A program made the position numbers and the translations under genes. The notes beneath the pieces are model-generated. The model worked only from the letters and a program-made list of their open reading frames with translations. It did no database searches and was not told the DNA's origin. This document shows positions 36,124 through 42,805 of a DNA stretch of 64,000 bases, one piece after another (positions within the stretch are counted from its first letter, which is position 1; each line of letters starts with the position of its first letter). Location of the stretch: the NCBI RefSeq assembly GCF_003555545.1, contig NZ_CP032157.1, positions 1,554,546 to 1,618,545 of the forward strand, written 5' to 3'. This DNA comes from Paraflavitalea soli (GTDB lineage Bacteria; Bacteroidota; Bacteroidia; Chitinophagales; Chitinophagaceae).

Positions 36124-36876
36124 ATGAACCCCCACCTTGCACTGAGCCTGATCCTGATAGTACTGCTTTCCTGCAAAGAGCAACAAGCACCCCAAGCGCT
36201 TGCAGCTAATGCTGCTGATACGGTAAAGGCCGTCGCTGTCATAGATTCCACAGCTCCTTTGGTAGAAGATACTGCCCATCCTGCTGATCCCGTTGAACGA
36301 ACGGAGTTTTTTGCCGATAGTCTGCATATCGGTAAAAGAGGACTCAACAAGATTGAGTTATCATTATATAGTTCGGCTGACACCAGCTATGCGGTCATTC
36401 AATTCTTTTCCAAACAAAGCAACAAGTGGGTCTTGAAAAATGAATACCAATATGAGAGGCGGGCGGCTATATCATGTGATCCAAAACTAAGCGACTTTAA
36501 CAATGACGGACTAAAGGACTTTACTTATATTTCTATGGAGGCTGCCAGGGGCGCCAACGAAGTAAGGCGGCTATTTATCTATGATAAAGCCAGGGACATG
36601 CTGATCAGTATGCAGAATGCGGAAGATTATCCCAATATGCAATACAATAAAGAACTGAACTGTATCGATGCTTTTTTGGTGTATGGCGGTTGTTCGACCA
36701 TGTTTTTGCGCATTAAAGGGGATAGTCTAAAACCATTTGCCCGTGTTGAATTGGTTGATGGCCTGACGGTATCTACGTATGACAAGCAGGGCAAGGAAAA
36801 GATCATCTTTCAGGACAGTACCGAAAAAGCTGTTTATGTAAGGTATAAGAATTATAAGCCGCTGAAAGTGTATTAA
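36124..36876 (+). CDS. Hypothetical lipoprotein
   Basis: 250 residues starting MNPHLALSLILIVLLSC, a lipoprotein signal with Cys17, followed by an Ala/Asp-rich linker. DPKLSDFNNDGLKDFTYIS resembles a single FG-GAP-like Ca-binding repeat of the kind found in XAC2610-type proteins. Function unknown. 26 nt separate it from the SUKH gene. Confidence 0.75.
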   Translation: MNPHLALSLILIVLLSCKEQQAPQALAANAADTVKAVAVIDSTAPLVEDTAHPADPVERTEFFADSLHIGKRGLNKIELSLYSSADTSYAVIQFFSKQSNKWVLKNEYQYERRAAISCDPKLSDFNNDGLKDFTYISMEAARGANEVRRLFIYDKARDMLISMQNAEDYPNMQYNKELNCIDAFLVYGGCSTMFLRIKGDSLKPFARVELVDGLTVSTYDKQGKEKIIFQDSTEKAVYVRYKNYKPLKVY

Positions 36877-36902
36877 GAGTATTAAAAGGCAACAGCACTA
36901 TT

Positions 36903-37808
36903 ATGAATTTTAAATATATACCAACTGATAAAGCCTTCATCAATGAAGTTGCGTTAACATTTAAGGAAAGCCGTGACTTGATAAGGGCAAAGCTGGGAGG
37001 AAAACATTCAGTAGCCGACCAGCTGACAGGACTGGTAACTCGGGATGGCAAGCCTATAAACCTCCGGCGTGACATTTATCAAGACAAGCAACCGGCAGGG
37101 TGTTTTTTCTTTTTGAATTATAATGAAGATGACCAACTTAGGGACATAGAGGTGCACAGGTGTAAACAGATACAGGTTTTTGATACCCTGTTTGGATTTG
37201 ATGACAAGATTGATTTTATAGCTGGCCAATTATCGCATATGACCCTTGAACAAATAGAAAAATACTGGACTGATCGTTCCCTTAAGCTTAATAAATACCA
37301 ACTTTCGCAGTTGAATATCCCCCGGCTCCTTAGCACTACAAAAGATTACCTGATTTATGGTGGTTTACCAGACAGTTGTGCACCGGGACTCTCTTTCGAA
37401 GCTTGCGTGTTTGAAGTTATCCCTTCCCCAAATGAGGTATTTAATATTGACCTTGATGAACTGGACGACTACCTGATGATAGGAAGTAATGACAGTGGCG
37501 ACCCGATATGCATAGACCTCATCCATGAAAATGAAGTCGTTTTCCTAAATCATGACAACGACTTTGAAAGCGTTTTCATGAATAGTTCCATTCAGCAATT
37601 GGTTGAGTGCATGATCAGGTACAATGATTTCAATGCTTCTTTAAACCCAAGGTTCGAAAACAATACCTTTCTTCAAAATAGGTTTACGGACAATGAATTT
37701 GCGACGTTTTGTAATGATCTTCAACTAATTGATCTCAAAAGCCTGCTGGATAACAGCTTCTGGAAAACAGCGTCTGACTGCTTTCTCCTGGAAAGAGACA
37801 ATCAATAA
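36903..37808 (+). CDS. SUKH-type (SMI1/KNR4) immunity-like protein with extra N-terminal module
   Basis: 301 residues. Residues ~137-245 look like a SUKH domain: LSTTKDYLIYGGLPDSCAPGLSF, then LDDYLMIGSNDSGDPICIDL, VVFLNHDND and FMNSSIQQLVECMIRY. SUKH proteins neutralise nuclease or deaminase toxins of polymorphic and contact-dependent systems. Residues 1-120 (MNFKYIPTDKAFINEVALTF..., DIEVHRCKQIQVFDTLFGFDDKID) are a separate module not recognised. The gene looks more AT-rich than its neighbours, and no toxin gene is next to it, so it may be an orphan immunity gene gained by transfer. The repeat-rich region starts directly after it. Confidence 0.72.
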   Translation: MNFKYIPTDKAFINEVALTFKESRDLIRAKLGGKHSVADQLTGLVTRDGKPINLRRDIYQDKQPAGCFFFLNYNEDDQLRDIEVHRCKQIQVFDTLFGFDDKIDFIAGQLSHMTLEQIEKYWTDRSLKLNKYQLSQLNIPRLLSTTKDYLIYGGLPDSCAPGLSFEACVFEVIPSPNEVFNIDLDELDDYLMIGSNDSGDPICIDLIHENEVVFLNHDNDFESVFMNSSIQQLVECMIRYNDFNASLNPRFENNTFLQNRFTDNEFATFCNDLQLIDLKSLLDNSFWKTASDCFLLERDNQ

Positions 37809-37845
37809 TGACAGGCCGGCACCACCTGCCAACCTTCTACCAACC

Positions 37846-37949
37846 TGGCCTCAACTATGTACCATCCATGTGTCAAATGGGGGTGTTCTCCAATGAACGG
37901 TACATGTTTGACACATGGTTCACACATGGATGAGCAAAATTTGAGGCCA
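37846..37949. repeat. Nested inverted repeats with mutually exclusive pairings
   Basis: Outer arms TGGCCTCAA (37846-37854) / TTGAGGCCA (37941-37949). Inside, CATCCATGTG (37863-37872) pairs with CACATGGATG (37923-37932), while the overlapping CCATGTGTCAAA (37866-37877) pairs perfectly with TTTGACACATGG (37907-37918). Only one of the two inner stems can form at a time. Confidence 0.8.
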
Positions 37950-38039
37950 CATTGACAGTCAACGGCCGCCAGTTGGCCTACTGAGCGTCTACGGATTGCC
38001 TACGCTCTTAGGAACACTGGCCTCTTTTCATTGAGCGGT

Positions 38040-38072
38040 CAGGCAATACGTAGGTAATGCGTAGGTAATGCG
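38040..38072. repeat. Tandem 11-nt repeat
   Basis: CAGGCAATACG, TAGGTAATGCG and TAGGTAATGCG follow one another at 38040, 38051 and 38062. A near-inverted copy (GATTGCCTACGC) lies ~45 nt upstream. Confidence 0.7.
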
Positions 38073-38300
38073 TTCCCAATCTGGGACAAGACTGGCTGCT
38101 TTCCCCTATGGTCATATGCACTCACCATCACAAAGCTCTGTAAACGCATTTTAAGACCGCTTAAAGACAGGATCGGCTATCGTAAGTGTAGATGCTTGCT
38201 TAAATTGAAGTCGGCCGGAAATGGGCTGTAATGAGGTCTACGAAAGTGTGTACAGAAAACGCAATGAATTGTTGTATGTGCATGTGTATGGGGTACACAA

Positions 38301-39527
38301 TTACAGGCTACGCAGCTTCTTTTGGATCGCCTGCCGCTCGGCATCTGTGCGGGCCAGCAGCAGCGCCTGCTGGAAATATTGCAGGGATTTGGCCTGGTCA
38401 ATACCGGTATACAATTCACCCAGCAACAGGTAATAGAAGTGATGGTTGGTGAGCTGCAGTTTCTCTGCTTCAACGATCGCCGCCTCCCTGCCATTGGCCT
38501 TGGATAGTGCATAGGTGCGGTTGAGAGCAGCGATGGGAGAGTACTCTATTTGCAGAAGTTGGTTGTACAATTGTAAAATGCTTTCCCATTTTTCTTTACT
38601 GTCGTCCTTGCGGGTATTCCAGTAAGCAATACCCGCTTCCAGGTGGTATTGGGAAAGAGTAGGACCACTGGCGGCACAATGCAGAAAATATCCACCCTTG
38701 CTGATGAGGTCGGTATTCCACAGGTTGGTATCCTGCTCATCATACAGGATCAATTCTCCCGCAGCATTGAGGCGTGCATCAAACCTGGAAGCGTGAAAAC
38801 ACATCAATGAAAGCAGGGCATTTACTGCCGGCCTGTTGGTGGGAGGATGTTCCACCAGCATGGTGCACAAGCGCATGGCCTCATAGCAAAGCTCCTTACG
38901 CAAGGTATTGGTTGGCCCCAGGGAATAATAACCTTCATTGAACAACAGGTAGATGGTTTTCAATACGGTGGTCAGCCGGGTGTCGATAGCCGCCGGCGCG
39001 GGAAGAGCTATCGGGATATTGGCCTCGCGCAGTTTTTCCCGGGCCCGGAACAAGCGCTTGTTGATGGTTTCCTTATTGGTAAGGAATGCATCGGCAATCT
39101 CTTCGATGCCAAAGCCGCAAAGAATGCGCAGGGACAAACCGATCTGGGATTCAACGGGAATAGACGGGTGACAAATAGCAAACATCATCTGCAGCTGGCT
39201 GTCATTGATATTCTCGGGTGAGAGGTCAATATCCAGCTCCTGGGAGCCTTCTCCGCCGGTTTTAAGATCAGGAGCGATCTTCTTATCAAACAAGGCATCA
39301 CGCTGAACATGATTCCTGGCTTTGTTCTTCGCTACATTGTACAGCCAGGCCACCGGATTTTGCGGAATGCCTTTGATACCCCAGGTCTGCGCCGCTGTGA
39401 GAAAGGTGTCGCTGGCCAGGTCTTCGGCAGTTTCTATGTGGGCAAATCCGAAATGCCGGCAAAGCACGGATACGATCTTCCGGTATTCCGTCCTGAATAA
39501 ATGGGGTATCAGCTGGCCATTGTCCAT
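38301..39527 (-). CDS. ECF42-type RNA polymerase sigma factor with C-terminal TPR-like extension
   Basis: 408 residues, about twice the size of ordinary ECF factors. Sigma region 2 lies at ~10-75 (IVSVLCRHFGFAHIETAEDLASDTFLTAAQTWG, NPVAWLYNVAKNKARNH) and region 4 at ~115-165 (LRILCGFGIEEIADAFLTNKETINKRLFRAREKL). The remaining ~230 residues are helical and TPR-like (YYLLLGELYTGIDQAKSLQYFQQALLLA), as in the ECF42 group. That group has no anti-sigma factor and is linked to DGPF-motif proteins; here the DGPF gene lies 8 nt upstream on the same strand. The extension is thought to control activity. Confidence 0.92.
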   Translation of the reverse strand: MDNGQLIPHLFRTEYRKIVSVLCRHFGFAHIETAEDLASDTFLTAAQTWGIKGIPQNPVAWLYNVAKNKARNHVQRDALFDKKIAPDLKTGGEGSQELDIDLSPENINDSQLQMMFAICHPSIPVESQIGLSLRILCGFGIEEIADAFLTNKETINKRLFRAREKLREANIPIALPAPAAIDTRLTTVLKTIYLLFNEGYYSLGPTNTLRKELCYEAMRLCTMLVEHPPTNRPAVNALLSLMCFHASRFDARLNAAGELILYDEQDTNLWNTDLISKGGYFLHCAASGPTLSQYHLEAGIAYWNTRKDDSKEKWESILQLYNQLLQIEYSPIAALNRTYALSKANGREAAIVEAEKLQLTNHHFYYLLLGELYTGIDQAKSLQYFQQALLLARTDAERQAIQKKLRSL

Positions 39528-39535
39528 CCGTGGTC

Positions 39536-39892
39536 TTATCTGGTATTGTCTACTTTCACCACCTTTCTTACTTCCACACTGTTGCCTTCACCCTGTAAAA
39601 TAGGACAGGCCCTTGCCATGGTGGCGGCTTCCTCAAAGCTATCAGCTTTTACAATGATGAAGCCGGCAATGGATTCTTTTATCTCCGCAAATGGGCCATC
39701 GGTCATCACGTTGTTTGCTTTGAGCACTTTGCCTTCGGTAGACAGACCGGTGCCGCCGCCAAATTTGTTCTGTGCCGCAATGCCGCCTACCCAGTCCTGG
39801 TACTGCTTCATGTATACCTGCATTTGCTCGGGCGAAGGCTGTGCCTCTTTCGTGAGCAGGTCCAGACGCATCAATAATAAATATTCATCCAT
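39536..39892 (-). CDS. YCII/DGPF-domain protein
   Basis: 118 residues. A ferredoxin-like YCII-related domain with the name-giving DGPF motif at 65-68 (VMTDGPFAEIKESIAGF). It precedes the ECF42-type sigma factor gene by 8 nt. DGPF proteins are the conserved partner and often the target of ECF42 factors; their biochemical role is unknown, with a link to oxidative or envelope stress suspected. Confidence 0.93.
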   Translation of the reverse strand: MDEYLLLMRLDLLTKEAQPSPEQMQVYMKQYQDWVGGIAAQNKFGGGTGLSTEGKVLKANNVMTDGPFAEIKESIAGFIIVKADSFEEAATMARACPILQGEGNSVEVRKVVKVDNTR

Positions 39893-39963
39893 GGTGATAT
39901 TTTTACAGCAGTAACCAACTGGTATTCACCAGCTGGCCACTGCTTATGAAAGGTAAATGTAAG

Positions 39964-40530
39964 TTAGTTTTCTTTCGGCTGGTAGGTAAGGAGGATGGTG
40001 CCGCTCTTGAATACCCGGTGGCTGGTGAGCTGCAGGTTCAGCTGGTGGCCGATGCCTTCCAGGATGGGCGTACCTTCACCAAGGGCCACGGGATCGATCA
40101 TGAACTGGAAGTTATCCACCAGTCCGGCAGTGGCCAGCTGGGCCAATATGCTGCCGCTGCCCAGGATGGTCATGTCTTTGGAGGACTCCAGCTTCAGCTT
40201 TTTGACGGCATCCTCTATATGATCTTTAATGATCCGTGTATTGTTCCAGTCTGCTTTTTTGAGTGTACGGGAGAAAACGATCTTCTCCGATGCATTCATG
40301 CCTTTGGCCACTTCGGGCATGGCCTGCAGGGCCTGCGGCGTGGGCCAAAACCCTGCCATCATATCGTAAGTCGTACGGCCAAACAGGAGGATGCTGCCGG
40401 ATTGAGCGCCTTCTTTGGCATACTCACTTTCTTCGCTGTTGGGGTTATGGCTATGCCAGCTGGTATCTTCGTCCGCCCCCTTATAAAAGCCATTGAGGGT
40501 GATGAACTGGAAGGAGGATAACTTGCCCAT
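39964..40530 (-). CDS. RibD C-terminal / dihydrofolate-reductase-like protein
   Basis: 188 residues from ATG 40530, where family similarity begins (MGKLSSFQFITLNGFYKG). Motifs: GSILLFGRTTYDMMAGFWP and MTILGSGSILAQLATAGLVDNFQFMIDPVALGEG, typical of stand-alone RibD-C/DHFR-fold reductases that use NADPH. It lies 71 nt upstream of the DGPF gene on the same strand; genes of this kind often accompany ECF42-DGPF pairs. Substrate unknown. Confidence 0.9.
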   Translation of the reverse strand: MGKLSSFQFITLNGFYKGADEDTSWHSHNPNSEESEYAKEGAQSGSILLFGRTTYDMMAGFWPTPQALQAMPEVAKGMNASEKIVFSRTLKKADWNNTRIIKDHIEDAVKKLKLESSKDMTILGSGSILAQLATAGLVDNFQFMIDPVALGEGTPILEGIGHQLNLQLTSHRVFKSGTILLTYQPKEN

Positions 40531-40637
40531 GTTATTGGTTTTAATTGTTACGGAAACGTATGAATACAACCATAACAAATGAGGTGCCCGCGATTGGACA
40601 GGGCAGGCAAGGTATTTTCCGGACCAGGGTTTAAATA

Positions 40638-41306
40638 CTAATAGGTACCTACTTCAATTGGCTGTTCATCAACTGCCTGCAACAGTCTTTTCTTCCATTT
40701 GTTTAACTCTGCTTCCCGCGCTTCGGGCGACAGGCGGGCCGGTCCATATACAATATGCGGGTGCAGCACGCTCCAGCCGGTAAAGCCAAAAATGCCCCGG
40801 TGAATGGGTTTGAGCATATTGATGATATCGCCATTGAAGCCATCTTTCAGGTAAGCGCCTTCTTCGCCGCCGGTAGTGAGGGACAGCAGGGCCTTTTTGC
40901 CACTGAAGATACCCTGCTCATAGTACTTGCCGGCCCCATAAAAGCGGCCCATGGCAAATACCCGGTCAACCCAGCCTTTCAAAATGCCGGGTACACTGAA
41001 CCACCACAAGGGGAATTGCCAGATCATCAGGTCGCACCATTCCACTTTTTCCTGTTCCTGGTCTACATCGTAAGCAAAACTGCCTGTTTCGGTAGCATGC
41101 ATTTCCTCCAGTTGTTGTTTGAAGAAGGTGGCATTTTGCAAACGGGTAAAGTTGCTGCTGTCTGATACGGGATTGAACCGCATAGCATACAGGTTGGAGG
41201 TCTTCACTTCATGACCTGCTGCTTGCAGGGTTTCGATGGCTGTGGTGAACAGGGCGCCATTCATACTTTTGGGTTCGGGGTGTGCTAAAACGATCAGAAT
41301 TTTCAT
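40638..41306 (-). CDS. NAD(P)H-dependent flavin oxidoreductase (quinone reductase / MdaB-like)
   Basis: 222 residues in the flavodoxin-like fold: MKILIVLAHPEPKSMNGALF (phosphate-binding start), EWCDLMIWQFPLWWFSVPGILKGWVDRVF (FMN and quinone contacts) and KKALLSLTTGGEEGAY. It reduces quinones or nitro compounds by two electrons in the cytoplasm. Divergent from an HxlR regulator 101 nt away, a common redox-responsive pair. A -7 box lies in the gap. Confidence 0.93.
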   Translation of the reverse strand: MKILIVLAHPEPKSMNGALFTTAIETLQAAGHEVKTSNLYAMRFNPVSDSSNFTRLQNATFFKQQLEEMHATETGSFAYDVDQEQEKVEWCDLMIWQFPLWWFSVPGILKGWVDRVFAMGRFYGAGKYYEQGIFSGKKALLSLTTGGEEGAYLKDGFNGDIINMLKPIHRGIFGFTGWSVLHPHIVYGPARLSPEAREAELNKWKKRLLQAVDEQPIEVGTY

Positions 41307-41336
41307 GCGTAATCCCTGTTTTTATCAAGGGGGCAA

Positions 41337-41344
41337 CAAAATTA
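41337..41344 (-). promoter_or_regulatory. -7 promoter box of the oxidoreductase gene
   Basis: On the minus strand TAATTTTG fits TAnnTTTG, 31 nt before the start codon. No good -33 box seen. Confidence 0.4.
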
Positions 41345-41407
41345 TTCCGGTATCGGTTACTTTAGCAGGGCACATCGAATTGTACGGTGCACACAAAAAT
41401 GTAAGTA

Positions 41408-41794
41408 ATGGGAAAAAGGAAGTTAACATCTACCAATGCCATCAACCGGGAGCAACTGATTGAGTTTTGCGGCATGATCTACGCGGTGGATATGCTGGGC
41501 GGGCGTTGGAAGCTGCTCATATTGTACAAACTCGAAGCGCGGACCCTGCGTTTCAGTGAGCTGAAGAAACGAATACCCAATATCACCGACCGGATGCTCA
41601 CGCTGCATTTACAGGAACTGGAGAAAAACGGGCTGGTGCTCCGCAATGCTTATGCAGAAGTGCCGCCCCGAGTAGAATACCAGCTTACAGAAAGCGCCAA
41701 ACAACTGATACCTGTGTGGAAGCAGCTGGAGGAATGGGGATTACAGCACCGGGCTATAATGGAAGAAACAAGCGTAAAAACAGATACTTATTGA
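41408..41794 (+). CDS. HxlR-family transcriptional regulator
   Basis: 128 residues: CGMIYAVDMLGGRWKLLILYKLEARTLRFSELKKRIPNITDRMLTLHLQELEKNGLV is a full HxlR winged helix, with the wing VPPRVEYQLTESAKQL. A cysteine at ~22 (FCGMIYAV) lies where redox-sensing HxlR proteins carry theirs. It probably controls the divergent NAD(P)H oxidoreductase gene. Convergent with the truncated LytS kinase; a 7-nt repeat array lies in between. Confidence 0.93.
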   Translation: MGKRKLTSTNAINREQLIEFCGMIYAVDMLGGRWKLLILYKLEARTLRFSELKKRIPNITDRMLTLHLQELEKNGLVLRNAYAEVPPRVEYQLTESAKQLIPVWKQLEEWGLQHRAIMEETSVKTDTY

Positions 41795-41827
41795 TACTCA
41801 CCGTAAAAATGGAGAGCACCTGTCGAG

Positions 41828-41869
41828 TCAGCAGTGTATTCATTGCCGATTGCCGACTGCTGATTGCCG
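41828..41869. repeat. Tandem array of 7-nt units (ATTGCCG) with inverted copy
   Basis: ATTGCCG, ATTGCCG, ACTGCTG and ATTGCCG follow one another from 41842 to 41869. TCAGCAGT (41828-41835) is the inverse of ACTGCTGA (41856-41863), so a hairpin can form. The array starts 6 nt beyond the kinase stop (41876-41878, minus strand). Confidence 0.75.
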
Positions 41870-41875
41870 GGTTTT

Positions 41876-42580
41876 TCAGGATGCAGCCGGGATAGAGAAG
41901 GTAAAGGTGAGACCGTCGGGTGTGGTTTTTTCGATGTGCATTTGTTCCTGGTAGATCTTTTCCAGCCGCAATACCGTATTGCGCAGGCCCACGCCCTTGC
42001 CTTGCAGTAACCATTCAACGGGACCAATATAGCGGGCGCCTGTATTGCTGATGCTGATCTGTACTTTTCCTTTCCGTTTAATACAGCGGATATTGATGCG
42101 GCCGCCATGCACAGCGGGGCTGATGCCATGTATCACGGCATTTTCGATCAGCGGCTGTAATAACATGGGGGCGATCTTAGTGTGCATGACCTCTTCACTG
42201 GCTTCGATCATTACCTGCAGTCTTTCACCGAAGCGTTCCTTTTCCAATTCGAGGTAGGTCTTGATAAATTGTAGTTCTTCCCAAAGGCTCACTTCATCTT
42301 CTTTGGTAGCCTGCAGGGCATACCGGAAAGTATCGGCCAGTTTGGCGATCAGTTCGCGGGTTTGTTCCTGCTGTGGCGGGATGGTGGCATTGATCCTGTT
42401 GAGGGTATTGAAAAGAAAATGGGGTTGTATCTGGGCTTTGAGAACCTGTACATCTCCGTGATTGGCCCTTGCTTTCCACCTGCGTTCCCGGGCCTCGTGT
42501 ACTTTGGAATAGGCCCTGAACAGGCCGATATTCAGCCAGGCTATTACATCTGTTAATATTTTCTTCTCCAATAATATCAT
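41876..42580 (-). CDS. LytS-type histidine kinase lacking its membrane sensor part
   Basis: 234 residues, ~110-120 shorter than typical family members, which begin with four membrane helices. What is left is the coiled linker, the His site IQPHFLFNTLNRINA (~52-66), the N-box LLQPLIENAVIHGIS and the G-box GKGVGLRNTVLRLEKIY. The catalytic core looks intact. No LytTR regulator gene is next to it, although such kinases nearly always have one. Either it is a decayed remnant after a 5' deletion or a soluble kinase. A GGAGG and a TAGTTTTG box (42600-42607) lie just before the ATG, which argues it may still be expressed. Confidence 0.75.
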   Translation of the reverse strand: MILLEKKILTDVIAWLNIGLFRAYSKVHEARERRWKARANHGDVQVLKAQIQPHFLFNTLNRINATIPPQQEQTRELIAKLADTFRYALQATKEDEVSLWEELQFIKTYLELEKERFGERLQVMIEASEEVMHTKIAPMLLQPLIENAVIHGISPAVHGGRINIRCIKRKGKVQISISNTGARYIGPVEWLLQGKGVGLRNTVLRLEKIYQEQMHIEKTTPDGLTFTFSIPAAS

Positions 42581-42763
42581 CCTCCATTGAAATCTGCCAC
42601 AAAACTATTTTCTGTGCCGCTTTATTTTCGCAGCACAAATACCTGTATTTAAAATTGAGTAGTAATACCTGGTTCCTTTGCAGGCCGTGCAACACAGTCC
42701 CCTGCTGCATTGTCAATCGAACGTGCAGGATATCTTATCACGCGGAAAACAGGGGCGCGGCCC

Positions 42764-42771
42764 TATATTTG
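42764..42771 (+). promoter_or_regulatory. -7 promoter box of the TPR-kinase operon
   Basis: TATATTTG fits TAnnTTTG, 34 nt before the kinase start codon. Confidence 0.5.
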
Positions 42772-42805
42772 AAGCCTAAAACAAAGGCCTTAATAACAAG
42801 TAAGC

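Larger units (their letters stand above)
37809..38300. other. Non-coding 0.5-kb region with inverted and tandem repeats
   Basis: No plausible gene. Holds a nested inverted-repeat block (37846-37949), a tandem 11-nt array (38040-38072) and further short dyads (GAGCGT 37983-37988 / ACGCTC 38002-38007). It lies between the SUKH gene and the 3' end of the sigma-factor gene. Confidence 0.7.

Noticed and set aside
37809-38300. CRISPR array
   Set aside because: The repeats are inverted or 11 nt long, without regular spacers of 30-40 nt.
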